64,000 nucleotides of DNA from Branchinecta lynchi (GCA_023053575.1 JAKZAP010000001.1:16446849-16510848), one strand, 5' to 3'; shown: positions 33,110 through 45,805, counted from the stretch's first letter. Notes: generated by a model not told the origin, from the sequence alone. A program made the numbers and translations.

Positions 33110-36100
33110 TGTGTTGCGAGAGCAACACTTTGGTTTTGTCCTCGTTTTTTTTTTTTTTTTTTTTTTTCCTATGACTCCGATTTCATTTTATTCCTGGTAA
33201 CTGAGAAGGGTCTAACCTGTGCGGTTTTTACGGAAAGTGTGGACCTTAGGCCGGATTGATGAATATGACATTACATTTTGGAAAGCTCCGTAGAACTCTT
33301 GCCTGGGGCCAATAAGGATGGTTTTTGCTTGTCATCGAGCCAGAGCCTACGGTTTGCGAAGTGAAGTGGATTTGTATAGCCTATGTCAGAGAGGACTATC
33401 TGAAGTTGTGTAGCGAACCTTTCGTTTCATCAAAAGATGTTTCTGCTTTCGAGTGGAAAGCTCCGTTCTAGCACGCAAGCAGGCAGGCACTAGTTTCAAA
33501 TTGAAGATGGACTAAAATCTATAAGTGTTAAATATATGCGGCAGTTACCCGGCCCCACAGCCAACATATCTTCTTTGAGTGATAAATAGAAAAATCTACA
33601 GAGACAAAAAAGTGGCTTTTTCCCACGGGTCCGAAAGTGCTGCCATCTATTGTTTCTGTCCATGTCTGCGACGATTTCAGCTGAGTTTATAATTTTTTTT
33701 TTTTGCACTTTGGTTTGTGGTAGAGTAACGGTATCAGATGTGCCTCTTAAACTTTAAAAGTTCTCTCATTGCTAAAGAAACTAGAGCTTATCCTTTGCTC
33801 CTTTCTAAGTCGTGACGTTAGAAAGTTGGCCTACGGCAAAAAAGTCAACTTTTGAACTAAGACAGGTAGAATTTTTTTTTCGACGGCAATCGATAGCCAT
33901 TGATGAGCCGATCAAAGTATATGGCATCCATTTTTTGGTACAAAAATTCCTTCATGAGATACACCAGTTTGAAAATTTCAAAGGGGTTGACAACTTCATA
34001 GTAAGGTACATTGAAACCAAAAATAGGCGACACCAGTTATGATACATATAGGGGACTTTTAAGCAACAGTCGACTGTTAGCCCATAATCATCTTCGGTAA
34101 TGAGGGGTTTGCAGCTTTTGCTAGTTGGTATACCTGTTATTTGTTTCCGGTGTATTCGATGGTAAGAACAATTTGGTTCCCAATGGTAAGATATGCAAGG
34201 GACTTCTAAGTAATAATCGGCTGTTATGCTACAATCATCTTCTGCGATGATGGGTTTGCAGCTTTTGCTACCTGGTGTACCCATTATTTGTTTCCGGTTA
34301 ACTTAATGTATATCACGGGAGAGGGACTTGTAAGTAGGAATCGGTTCACGAGGGGCTAGGAATTTTTGCAAATGGGTGCACATTGTATTCGATTTCTATA
34401 AATCTGACGGTACGAAAGTTTGTGTCGATGGTCTATCAATGTAACCGAGGATTAACTGTTTACACAACGGATACAAACGAAAATGTAAAGCAATGAGGTA
34501 GTTTCATAATAATTAATAGGGTCATCTATAGTATTTTAATCCTGAAAAGTTACGGATAGCTTTCTATTACCAACTAGATTATATAAGATATTGTTCCAAG
34601 TTTTCATCCGTCACGATGTCTACGATTGAAAAGGATAAAGTACAACTGACTGCAAAGTTAATTTAGTCCCTTCTTCCTATATTTTTTTGTTGTTGTTTTT
34701 ACAACGCTGAAGAATACCTTTTGATCATATGATTATTTTTTTTAGAACATCCCGTTTAAAAAGATTATGCTATAATCATCTTCAGCGATGAGGGGCTTGC
34801 AACTTTTGATAGCTGGTATATCCATTATTTGTTTCCGATGAATTTGATGTCAATCACGGGAGACGGACTTGTAAGCAAGAATCGGTTCACGAGAGGCTAG
34901 AAATTTTTGAAAATTGGTGCACATTGTATTCGATTTCTGTAAATATGACAGTAAGAAAGTTTGTATCGATGGTCTATCACTATAACCTAGGATTAACTGT
35001 TTACGCAACGGGTACAAACGATACGGTAATGTAAAACAATAAGGTAATTTTGTAATAATTAATAGTGTCATCTATGGTATTTTAATCCTGAAAAGTTACG
35101 GATAGCTTTATAATATCAACTAGATTATATAAGATATTGTTCCAAGTTTTCATCCGTCACGATATCTACGATTGAAAAGGATAAAGTTCAACTTCGACGG
35201 CAATCGATAGCCGCTGATGAGCTGATCAAAGTATATGACATCCATTTTTTGGTAAAAAAAATTCCTTTATGAGATACACCAGTTTGAAAGTTTCAAGGGG
35301 TTGACAACTTCAGTAGTAAGGTACACACTGAAACCAAAAATAGGCGATACCAGTTGTGAGACATTTAGGGGATTTGTACGCGACAGGCAACTGTTAGCTC
35401 ATAATCATCTTCGGCAATGAGGGGTTTGCAGCTCTCGCTAGTTGGCGTACCTGTCATTTGATGAACAATTTGGTTCCCAAATGTAAAACATGCAAGGGAC
35501 TTGTAAGTAATAATCGGCTGTTATGCTACACAAATCTTCAGCGATGAGGGGTTTGCAACTTTTGCTAGTCGGTATACCCATTATTTTTATCCGGTGAACT
35601 TGATCACGGGAAAGGGACTTGTCAGTAGAATCGGTGCACGAGGGGCTAGAAATCAGTGCAAATTGTTGCACATTGTATTCGATTTATATAAATCTGACGG
35701 TAAGAAAGTTTGTATCGTTGGTCTATCGCTGTAACCTAGGATTTACTGTTAACGCAACGGGTACAAACGATACTGTAATGTAAAACAAGGTAGTTTCGTA
35801 ATAATTAATAGTGTCATCTATGGTATTTTAATCCTAAAAAGTTACGGATAGCTTTATAATACCAACTAGATTATATAGGATATTATTCCAAGTTTTCATC
35901 CGTCACGATGTCTACGATTGAAAAGGATAAAGTTCAACTGACTGCAAAGTCAATTTAGTCCCTTTTTCCGATATGCTTTTGTTGTGGTTAGGGCAATCGA
36001 TAGCCCTTGAAGAGCTGATCAAAATATATGCCATCAAATTTTCTGAACAAAAATCCTTCATGAGATAAGCCAGTTTGAAAGTTTCAAGGGGTTGACAACT

Positions 36101-36922
36101 TCAGGAGTAAGGTACACACTGAAACCAAAAATAGGCGATACCAGTTGTGAGACATGTAAGGGACTTGTAAGCAACATTCGACTGTAAGCAACAGTCGACT
36201 GTTAGCTCATAATCATCTTCGGCAACGAGGAGTTTGCAGCTTTTGCTAGTTGGTATACCTGTTATTTGTCTCAGGTGTATTCGATGGTAAGAACAATTTT
36301 GTTCCCAATTGTAAGACATGCATGGGACTTGTAAGTAATAATCGGCTTTTATGCTATAATCATCTTCAGCGATGAGGGGTTTGCAACTCTTGATAGCTGG
36401 TGCATCCATTATTTGTTTCCGGTGAATTTATTGTCAATCACGGGAGACGGACTTGTAAGTAAGATCGGTTCACGAGGGGCTAGAAATTTTTGAAAATTGG
36501 TGCACATTGTATTCGATTTCTGTAAATATGACAGTAAGCAAGTTTGTATCGATGGTCTATCGCTATAACCTAGGATTAACTGTTTACGCAACGGGTACAA
36601 ACGATACGGTAATGTAAAACAATAAGGTAGTTTTGTAATAATTAATAGTGTCATCTATGGTATTTTAATCCTGAAACGTTACAAATAGCCTTCTTCCGAT
36701 ATTGTTTTGTTGTTGGTTTTACAACGCTAAAGAACAGCTTTTGATTATGTGATTATTCTTTTTAGAACATACCGTTTTAAAAGCTTCGATAAGTTGACAA
36801 TTTCAGCATTTAACCGACAGCGAAGAAACAAAACCAAAGTGTTGCTCTCGCAACACTTTAGCCGGCGAAGCCGGACAAAGGTTGCCGCAACACTTCACGT
36901 TGCCCGGGCAACGTAGGTCTAG
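33110..36922. mobile_element. Helentron-like element, copy 1
   Basis: A 28-bp sequence at the 5' edge (33111-33138, GTGTTGCGAGAGCAACACTT...) recurs exactly inverted at 36829-36856, about 66 bp inside the 3' edge. This asymmetric arrangement is typical of Helentrons/HINEs. Three hairpins follow: CCGGC-GAA-GCCGG, GTTG-CCG-CAAC and CGTTGCCCGGGCAACG. The element ends GTAGGTCTAG. The empty hAT relative (TTTATTTGGTCTC, near 46560) places the insertion in a T run. The interior is three to four diverged 0.8-0.9-kb units (from about 33870, 34760, 35196 and 35993). No Rep/helicase frame. Confidence 0.6.
33952..36409 (-). pseudogene. Recurrent peptide frame within Helentron units
   Basis: Minus-strand frames at 33952-34284, 35438-35671 and 36101-36409 all contain the pattern SKSCKPLIAEDD followed about ten residues later by LQVPCM. 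Two modules of about 48 residues occur per unit. Between units the nucleotide sequence has drifted, yet this stretch stays open, so a once-coding repeat protein is possible. No family recognised, no start or splice evidence. Confidence 0.3.
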
Positions 36923-37462
36923 TTTTGGTCTCATTCTCTACCGAATCTACCGAATATGGTAATTGACCGGATTTTTCTTTAGTCTGTTTCTATTACTAGA
37001 CTTGCCGAATTCGGTTGTTTTAGGTGGTTCTAACAAGAGTTTTATTCCATTTGAATAGCTAATCTTGGGATCGCAGAGAGGCACTTTATCATCTGTGTTT
37101 CCACAAAATTTCGCCTGCGGCACATTTTGCAGCTTTGACTAGTTAGACAAAGGTTTCCTTATTTAGTTGGCGTTTGAGGCTTGGAAGTTTTGGGGGCTTG
37201 TTAAAGCTAGGTTGTTATGTTAAAAGCTAGGATTTGCACGGGAAGTAGCTAAAAGTTGCAAGAAAAAAAAAAGGCGGATTCGAAAAATTTCGCATGCGAC
37301 GCCTTAACTAATCATGACCACGGCCATTAGCGACGTTGTCGCTATGCAGCAACACCGTTTTTAGCCATTATTTCAAGTCCTGTTAGCAAAACTAAATGGC
37401 TAGTGACGGCGTATCCAGGGGAAAAAAAAACATAAGCGGAAAAGCGTGGAAAAGCTCCAGTT

Positions 37463-38568
37463 TTTTGGGATCCCAAAACGTAAGTGGAGGGATATCTATG
37501 ACATCGCAAAAGTTGTCCGTCTGTCCGTCTGTAAGCACGATAACTCCCGAAGGGAATGAGATATTTTGATGAAACTTGGTGTGAGGATTCGTTGGGTAAC
37601 CGGACCAGTCAAGTTCGTAGATGGGCTTTGTAGCCCTACATTTAGGGGTGGGGGAGGGGGTTTAAATTCAGGGGCAAACAAAATATTTTGAAACAGCTAA
37701 TTTGATAGTGGATTATGGGGTAAAAAGACATGCTGAACACGATGGTGAAAACCATTTTGTCATCGGACAAGTAGTTCGCTCGGAATCCGGCGAAAACCGG
37801 AAAGTTTGTTAGAAGTAAAAGTTTCATTTGAAGTTGATTAAATGTTCGATTTAGGTGTAGGAAGACATGCTGAGGACGATGGTGAAAACTATTTTCTCGA
37901 CGGACAAGTAGTTCGCCCGGAATCCGGCCCAAACCGGAAAGTTTGTTAAAATTAAAAGTTTTATTTGGAGTTGATTAGATGTTCGATTTAGGGCAAGATG
38001 ACATGCTGAACACTTATGTGCAAAAAATGTCTACCTGGACATGTAGTTCCACCCGAATCCGGCCAAAACCGGAAAATTGTTAGAAGCTTAAGTTTTATTT
38101 CTAGTTGATTAGATAACCGATTGAAGGGCAAGAAGAGATACTGAATCCGTTTTTGACAATCATATTTTACCCGGAAATTTAGTTCGACCGAATTCCGGCT
38201 GGAGTCGGAAAATTTGTTATAAGTTAAATTTTTATTTGGAGTTGATTAGATGTTCATTATTTGGGAAAGAAGATACCCTGAGTTCGTTTTTGAGCTTTCT
38301 TTTTTCGCCGGACAAGTAGTACTGGAGTTCGGCCGAAACCAGGAAATTGGCAGAAGTGGCATGAAGTTTAGGGGTAAACACACATGCTGAATCCATATCT
38401 GAACTTGGTTTTCTCAGATGACTAGCTATTTGGCCTTAATCTGTTTCTGAATTTTAATTTTAAAATGTTCAAGGAGTCTGGCGATGACTGGATCTGGCTA
38501 AGACAAGACCCAGTTGTCTGGATCAGATACTGAATTTCTGGGATCCCATCGAAACCTTTGGTCTTGTT
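37463..38568 (-). mobile_element. Family A element A8
   Basis: Minus-oriented, with an intact palindrome and an inverted 5' end finishing CTTTGGTCTTGTT. The relative at 47440-47470 shows the pre-insertion text CCAATTTTTCTCTCTAG, again a T run. Confidence 0.85.
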
Positions 38569-39225
38569 CTCTTTAGGCTTGTTTGTATATACTCTGCAAC
38601 TTTTTACGTTGTAGCTTCATGAAGGCAACTCGCTTTGTTTTTACAATTTTTTGTCATAAATTCAGTAAAAATCAGGTACCGATTGGGTCAATTTTACAAG
38701 GTGCGCCCCCCATCCCCCCAATGAAGAAAGGCTCGGGACGCCCCTGCTTACTGGTGGGTGGTACTAGCTAGTTTCAATTGGTTTCAGTGAGCAATATTTG
38801 TGTGCTAACTGTAGCGCATTACATCTTTGTAGGTGCCATGTTGAGATTTTGTCTCGCAAGTACTTGCATTGCAGTTAACAGATATCTGCAGGGACATACT
38901 TCTAGCATCTACCATTTTCCCAGTCGATCCCATGAACTACTGAAAACCATCGAATTTCTAAGAAAAGAATATGGTCAAATCTCGAGTGCCATAGAAAGTT
39001 GTGCATGGTCGATAACTGAAGGGCAATTAAATAATAATTGGTCCCCCCCCTCGATCCGTATTGCAGTGTAATGTCGCTGTAGTTCTGATAAGAAACCGAA
39101 GACCACGCAGTCTGCGGTAAAGTCTCGTGAATCGTCGAGAATATACCCAAATGGTTGAGAAAATTCGGGAATGGTTGGGGATACTCCTCAATGGTTTACA
39201 ACTGGTCAGGAGTATACCAGAAGAA

Positions 39226-39562
39226 TTGTCAGTAATATTTCGGAATGGTTAGGAATAATCCGGAATGGTTAGGAATAATCTGGAATGGTTAGGAACAATC
39301 CGAAATGGTTAGGAATAATCCGGAATGGTTAGGAATAATCCGGAATGGTCAGGAATAATCCAGAATGGTTAGGAATAATCCGGAATAGTTAGGAATAATC
39401 CGAAATGGTCAGGAATAATCCGGAATGGTCAGGAATAATCCGGAATGGTTAGGATTAATCCGGAATGGTTAGGAATAATCCGGAATGGTTAGGAATAATC
39501 CGGAATGGTTAGGAATAATCCGGAATGGCCAGAAATAATCCGGAATGGTCAGGATTATTCCG
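39226..39562. repeat. 20-bp tandem array, right
   Basis: About fifteen copies of GGAATAATCCGGAATGGTTA/CA in the same orientation as 29355-29622, ending CCGGAATGGTGTACAT beside the right inverted end. The same-orientation arrays contrast with the inverted termini. Confidence 0.9.
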
Positions 39563-39609
39563 TTATTCCGGAATGGTGTACATAAAAAATGAGAGTCGTC
39601 GACCCCTCG

Positions 39610-39745
39610 GTAATTTGTGGATAATGTTGGCTACCGTGAGATTTTGAAGAAAGCAAAGATAAAAGTGTGTTCGTAAAAATCTGACCCATCGAAAGATAGT
39701 GGTGTGTCCCACCTTCTAAGCCCACACGAATCAAATTCTTTAAGA
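39610..39745. repeat. Segmental duplicate, copy 1, distal part
   Basis: Matches 58127-58262 (GTGGATAATGTTGGCTACCG, AAAATCTGACCCATC, CAAATTCTTTAAG). A 1-bp deletion (GTGAGATTTT versus GTGAGGATTTT) breaks the frame that is open in copy 2. Confidence 0.75.
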
Positions 39746-40960
39746 AGACTTAGGTACAGATTCAGTAAATCGACCGTTTAATTTGCTGTAAAAAAAAAAT
39801 TCGGCCCTTACTTTAAATCCCCCCCCCCATCCCTAAATGTATCGCTACAGAACACATTTACGAACTTGACCAAAGACTACTTACATCAAGTTATCGTTCT
39901 AACAATATTCCCCGAAGCCGCGACGAATTTGAACTCAGCAGCAGTCCCTTATGCACCGCCCATTTTCGGCGTTTGCTGTTTTTTTTTGCAACTTTTCCGT
40001 TATTTTTTGTTAGTTAACCGACAGCGTTTTTATGCCCCTGTGTCTAATTTGTGCTAGTAGGAGCACTTCTACGTAAGCTAGGACGATGAAACTTCACAGG
40101 CGTACGAAGGACCCGACTACACGATCAGCGAAAACTTATTTTTGTGGATCCGATCATCCGTGTGGGGTGGAGGGAGTGGGAATACGGAATATTTTAACCC
40201 GCGTGTGTTGCAAACAGATGATCGCATCCGAACGAAAATCGATTGGTTGCGATCGACAGTCCGCTGATATGTCCGATCTGCATCTGACCAAGGTGGGGGA
40301 GTTGGAGCTGGGACTCCGGAACTTTGGGAACATACACAAGGACCAAACGAATGCAGGGATTGAGATGAAACTCGGACGATACAAAGATCATTGGCCGTAG
40401 ATGTGTGATTTTGAGGTCTGGACCCGATATATTCACTGAAACCTTTTTTTCCGATACAACGATCCGGATGCGGGTTGGTGGTGGGGGATCGGGGATCCAC
40501 GTAAGTGACGTAAGTCACGAACGGTGATGCGATTCGAATGAAACTTTATAGGTGGTATGAGCAGATACCCGACATGCTCCGAACTACATCCAACTATGAT
40601 GGGGGGGGTGGAGGAGGGATCGGGGAATTTCGTAACATGCGAAGGGGCCAAACCAAGGGAGGCATTGGGATGAAAGTTGGACAATACAAAGATCATGGGT
40701 CGTAGACCTGCAATTTTGAGGTCGCCTGGGTGGGTGGAGGTGGAAGGGCTACCTGCAAATTTCCGGCAGTATTCCGACTGAAGTGAAACTTGGTGTGTGG
40801 TAAGAGCAAATGTCCCAGATGCGACATTTGTGTGTCCGAACGGCATGGTGAGAAGGATGCCCGGAAATCCTTCTGCATGTAGATACCACTGGGATGAAAC
40901 TTGGATCGTACAATGGTTGGGTCCTATATAATGTTATCTGAGAACAGCTATGATGACTCT
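39746..40960 (-). repeat. Diverged Family C-like element, copy E1
   Basis: GATGAAACTT, GATCCGATCATCCG and GACCAAACGAATGCAGGGAT recur at 62620-63250 in the same order. The unit style (GATGAAACTTG.., GGGTCGTAGACCTGC, GTGGGTGGAGG) is the complement of the Family C style. Open frames on the minus strand shift between units. Confidence 0.55.
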
Positions 40961-41307
40961 CATTAAAGACAAATGACATACAACAGCATACAAGAAGAGT
41001 CGAAACACTGACGAAAAAACTCAGCAGATGCTTTTACTGCTCTTCTTTGGAATCCTTGTTATGCATATCCTTTAATGCACAACGTTTACAAAATCATAAC
41101 AGACAACACCTCAAGTGTACCCGTTGATACGCGTATCCTTGTGATATCTGTTATGGAACTTCTAACAGTGTCTATGTCGAAAAACCCAACAACTGACTAA
41201 TGCACGGAGTCACAGCCTGAGGCACAGGAACCTGTGCGCCTTGCGAGGCCAATGATTCCCCGCTCGTGATAACTAATTCGTGAGAAACGTCATTAGATGG
41301 TACAAAT
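40961..41307. other. Unclassified, with mariner-MITE fragment
   Basis: 41085-41180 carries AACAGACAACAC and ATCTGTTATGGAACTTCTAACAGTG, an arm of the 6397-type MITE. The remainder is unclassified. Confidence 0.45.
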
Positions 41308-42115
41308 CAGGGGCAGTTCGAGGGAGGGGCGTGACTCACCCCCCCCCCATTCTCCAGAGAATCTACTCTCAGTCGTATGTTTCGGGCTTGTCTATATAAC
41401 AGTCGTATGCTTTGAGCTTTTCAGAATAACATGTAGGCAGTTACCAAACGTGAATTTCACCCACAAATCACATTTTTTAGTCGTATGGCTACGAAGAAAT
41501 TTCTATTCGTATGTTCTCAGATTCGAAGTTGTGTGTTTTGAGTTTTCCATAATGAAAGTCGTATGTTTGAGCTCGCCAGAATGACATAAACCGCGAATTT
41601 CGCCTGAAAAGACACGTTTCTTATCGTACTTTGCGAAAGGATTTTCTAGTCGTAAATTAGAGACGGTCATAGTTTTGAACTTGTCAGATAAAGGCAGACA
41701 AAGCAGTTAGCTAATCGTGAACTTCGCCTTCAAATGACCTGTTTCTGGCTGTATTGTTCAACTGAGATTTTAGTAGTATGTTTTAAGCTTTTCAGATTCA
41801 CAGTTTTGTGTCCTAAGTTTGTCAAAATGGAACTTGCCAGAATGACATAAACCGCACATTTCCCCTCAGAATGACCGTTTCTTGTCGTATTTTAAGAAGA
41901 GATTTTCTAGTCGTCTATTAGAGCCAGTCGTAAGTTTTGAGCTTGCCATCTGAGGCAGTTACGTGAATTTCGACAGCAAATGACCAATTTCTGGCCGGAT
42001 GGTTGTATAGAGGTTTTCTATACGTCACTACGTTAGGAAATTTCGTGTATTTTGATCTTGTTCGAATGACAATCGTATGTTTCGAACTTGTTAGAGTGAC
42101 ATAAATGCCTTTACC
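41308..42115. repeat. hAT-type end followed by about 135-bp internal repeats
   Basis: Starts CAGGGGCAG with poly-C nearby. Repeated blocks read TAGTCGTATGTTTGAGCTTG, AGAATGACATAAACCG and GAATTTCGCC (near 41380, 41556, 41690, 41829, 41935). No matching right terminus or target duplication was found. Confidence 0.45.
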
Positions 42116-44207
42116 AAGTTGTGATTTTCACTCTGTGGCGCTTAAAACTAGCTGATTTTCGAAATTTTCGCTTGCGGCGCGAAGTTTCAACATTATCCTT
42201 CCTGTTTTTTTGCAAAAATCTCCTTATCTTAAAAAGTAACAGGCACAACCGCCTGATGATTACACTATTATTTTTGTAGTCTAAATTCAAAGTGGAAGCA
42301 CTACCACGTACTAACTTCTGGGAAAATGTACCCACTCCGTTTGCGAGTTATCAGGGCACGGACATATATGTGATATAGTACGCAGCCTTTAAAATGTTTC
42401 GCAAAACTTTACCTGCGCCGTCTTTCCTAGTCGCCTACTCGCTATATGGTTGAATGGCCCGTAATTTAGGTGAGGTGTTATGCCTAAGATTTCAGCAACC
42501 TGAAAGGTTAGAAATGCCAGGAAAATATCGGAAAACCAAAAAATCGCATGCGGCGCTGAGTTTAAATCTGTCTTAGGTACATACGGTAAAAGCTGCTGCT
42601 TGGGATCTGCGCCACGATAAAAGCAAGACTTTGGGTTGGAAATAGTCGAATATTGCCGAATAAAGGCCGATTTAGCAAATTTTGGCTGCAGCTCTTTCGT
42701 AGTTCTATCCTATTTCTATTTAGTTGAAGTGTGCACCATTTATGTGCAGTTTTGAGCTTGAGATTTACCGTAGTTGAATTTTGCTCGGACTGAAAAAAAT
42801 TTCGCCGGGGGCGCTCACTTTAATTTGTCTTGAGTAGATATGTCAGAAGCTGATGCCGAGCCGAGGTCCAGCGAAATTTGATATGAACGGCACCGTCTAA
42901 TTCCTGTTACTTATTTTTTATGATTTTAGTTCTACAATGGCATTATCCGTAAAAGCCCCATGCCCAAGCCCTTCGGACCGCACCTAGTACAAATTACGCA
43001 CAGAATTACGATTTAGATGAAACTTACTGCATCAATTTGGGCGTAGTTTGGAGGATTCATCACTTAGCAGCTTCAAATACTTCACTTCACGTGTACACAA
43101 ATACTTATACCGTCCTGTCATTTGCGAACACTCAAATACTGTGACCGTGTCTCTGTCACTGTCCAGACAGCAGACACGTCCAGTTACCAGTATCTGCCTG
43201 CCTGCGCGCACCCACCACTCCAGTGTTGCCAGATGCTTGGCACAAGCTCGCGCAGCAAGAGATTTGTGTTATTTTCCTTTTTGGGATGAAACTATTCTTT
43301 TCGGCCAGCCGGAAATAAGATTCGGCGCGAATCGCCAGGATTTTTTGGATTTTTTGTTTGTTTAAATAGTCTTTTGTTTTGAAAGTCGGAAATAATAACT
43401 TGTCAGTCTTTAAAGACCATGACCCCTCCCCCCTCCAATCCATTTTGGCTAAAAATGCCTCCCGCTCTATTGTGAGCAAGAAAGGAGAAAAGTCAATCAG
43501 GTCTATCAATTTTTTTTAAAAAACCACGTTTCCTAAGTGCTAACTGCGTACCAGCAAATTCTGCTCTATGTCGTAGCACTCAGCTTGCGGTTAAGTCGCT
43601 AGCATACATGCAAGATATGAAGCAGTATAGAGAGATATAGAATTTTGAACCAACATGCTCATTACACGGTATTCTTGAATGAAATTTTGTAACAGTCGAT
43701 AAAGATTTGGAATCTCGGAATCACTCGACGGCCATGAGCTCTAGTTATTAAATGACTAAGTGGTATTTACTTACATGTCCATATCTCCAGTTTTTAGTTA
43801 TAAGATATTTGGATAGCAAAAAGCGCCCCATTTGCGCTGAGATTTAGGGAAATGCGCAAAAATGGCGCAGTGCACGCACCTGAAAAACTTGAAGCGCAGC
43901 CACATCGAAAAAAGCGCCCAAATGGCGCAAATGCGCACCATCTGGCAACATTTTAATACGTCCTTCATAAAATCCGATGACGATTGCCGCCAGACGCGCT
44001 AGAGGAACAATAACAATCACACATGAGATCTGGGAATAAGTTATCTGACAAGTGAATAAGTCATTAGGCTTCACTTCATATCGAGTCGCGCATTAGCCCC
44101 CTGGAAAAGTCAGCCAGCACTCAGCAGACTGAAGTCGGAAGCCAGAAATGACAAACTTGATGACGCGAACAGAGTTGAGTAAAGCAAAAAGAGGGGAAGA
44201 GGCTTTT
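42116..44207. other. hAT-interior-like and unclassified DNA
   Basis: 42167, 42410, 42540 and 42800 carry forms of TTTCGCCTGCGGCGC, so 42116-42960 is probably decayed hAT interior. 42961-44207 contains many GCGC words (43830-43940) and a GTTGCCAGATG/CATCTGGCAAC inverted pair (43225-43235, 43939-43949). No gene is supported. The 105- and 117-codon frames near 43048-43509 lack motifs. Confidence 0.35.
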
Positions 44208-45365
44208 AAAATGGTATCCGATGTGGCTCTTGAAATTTAAAAGTTCTCTCATTGCTAAAGAAACTAGAGCTTATCCTTTGCTCCTTTCTAAGTGATGACG
44301 TTCGAAAGTTGGCCTACTGCAAAAAAGTCAACTTTTGAACTAAGACAGGTAGAAATTTTTTTTTTTCGACGGCAATCGATAGCAGTTGATGAGCTGATCA
44401 AAGTATATGCCATCCATTTTTTGGTACACAAATTCCTTCATGAGAAACACCAGTTTGAAAGTTCCAAGGGGTTGACAACTTCAGTGGTAAGGTACACACT
44501 GAAAACAAAAATAGGCGATACCAGTTGTGAGACATGTAGGGGACTTGTAAGCAACAGTCGACTGTTAGGTCATAATCATCTTCGGCAATGAGGGGTCTGC
44601 AGCTTTTGCTAGTTGGCGTACCTGTTATTTGTTTCCGGTGTATTTGATGGTAAGAACAATTTGGTTCCCAATGGTAAGATATGCAAGGGACTTCTAAGCA
44701 ATAATCGCCTGGTATGCTACAATCATCTTCAGCGATGAGGGGTTTTCAACTTTTGCTAGCTGGTGTACCCATTATTTGTTTTCGGTCAACTTGATGTCTA
44801 TCACGGAGGGACTTGTAAGTAGGAATCGGTTCACGAGGGGCTAGAAATTTTTGCAAATTGGTGCACACTGTATTCGATTTCTATAAATCTGTCGATGGTC
44901 TATCGCTGACCTAGAAGTAACTGTTTACGCAACGGGTACAAACGATAATGTAAAACAATGAGGTAGTTTCATAATAATAGATTGTGTCATCTATGGTATT
45001 TTAATCCTGAAGGGTTACGGATAGCTTTATAATACCAACTAGATTATATAAGATATTGTTCCAAGTTTTCAGCCATCACGATGCCTACGATTGAAAAGGA
45101 TAAAGTTCAACTGACTGCAAAGTCAATTTAGTCTTTTCTTCCGATACTCTTTTGTTGTTGTTTTTACAACGCTGAAGAATAGCTTTTTGATCATGTGATT
45201 ATTCTTTTTAGAACATCCGTTTTAAAGCTTCGATAAGTTGACAACATCAGCATCAACCGGCAGCGAAGAAACAAAACCAAAGTGTTGCTGTCGCAACACT
45301 TTAGTCGGCGAAGCCGGACAAAGGTTGCCGCAACACTTCACGTTGCTCAGGCAACGTAGGTATAG
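44208..45365. mobile_element. Helentron-like element, copy 2 (5' truncated)
   Basis: Matches 33722-34757, then joins the 3' terminal block (inverted 28-mer at 45272-45299 with one mismatch, TCGGC-GAA-GCCGG, GTTGCTCAGGCAAC), ending GTAGGTATAG. It carries a single unit where copy 1 has several. The 5' terminal inverted block was not found. Confidence 0.6.
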
Positions 45366-45805
45366 TTTGTGCTACCTCTGTCGCTTGTATGTGTGTTGCG
45401 TGATTGACAGAAAAGAAATAAGAAAAGTAGTTTTCAGGTAATGAGCCAGCTTCCTCGAGCTGATCACTGACCACTGAAAAAGCTGCGTTTCTGTTAAGAT
45501 TCGAATTTTCGGTAAGCGTCATAGTAGAATTTTGCGTTGTGGGACAGCCGTAGATTTTCTTAACGTCATACTAGAGCAAACAGGAAAAAACAAAACAAAA
45601 ACCCCTTGAAGGACCTGTCTTATAATACTCGCACAACCTACTTTCATAATCACTGCATATATTTCTAAACCCGGAGACCCCAATTTCGTACGGTACTTTC
45701 TAACCCCTCTAACAAAACCACGCTCATTTTCTCCATTGCCGTCTTTTGCTACCTTCGATGTGTATCACGCTGTCGACAGTTGTCTCTGAGAAGTTTTTCC
45801 ATCAG
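45366..45805. other. Unclassified, no gene seen
   Basis: A 73-codon minus frame (45301-45522) overlaps the Helentron tail and has no recognisable motif. Confidence 0.35.

Larger units (their letters stand above)
32418..38746. mobile_element. hAT-like element with nested insertions, 8-bp TSD
   Basis: Left end CAGGGGCGCCCC, right end GGGACGCCCCTG, flanked by CTTACTGG at 32410-32417 and 38747-38754 (exact). The compact relative at 46082-47635 shares TACGTTTTGGGCATTCG, the ATCCAACTTTTGTTCA units and the TTTCGCCTGCGG blocks. It lacks the Helentron (33110-36922) and A8 (37463-38568). Net length without them is about 1.4 kb. A GCGAAGC hairpin lies at 32492-32518. No transposase. Confidence 0.8.
29315..39609. 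mobile_element. Mutator-like composite element, 10.3 kb, empty site known
   Basis: Ends AGGGGTCGACGACTCTC and the complement GAGAGTCGTCGACCCCT. TAATTTGTG (9 bp, or 10 with the preceding G) is present on both sides, at 29306-29314 and 39611-39619. The duplicate locus near 58127 has it once, giving the empty site. Both ends carry 20-bp tandem arrays. A 9-10-bp duplication fits Mutator-like transposition. No MULE transposase frame is seen. Most of its length is later insertion (A6, A7, a hAT, a Helentron, A8). Confidence 0.65.

Noticed and set aside
33111..36856. Ordinary TIR transposon interpretation for the 28-bp inverted pair
   Set aside because: The right copy lies about 66 bp inside the element edge shared with 45365, and the empty site shows no target duplication.
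29355..39562. CRISPR-like array because of regular 20-bp repeats
   Set aside because: There are no unique spacers; it is a simple tandem minisatellite in eukaryotic DNA.
43225..43949. MITE bounded by GTTGCCAGATG/CATCTGGCAAC
   Set aside because: Only 11 bp of inverted match, the outer bases do not pair, and no target duplication was found.
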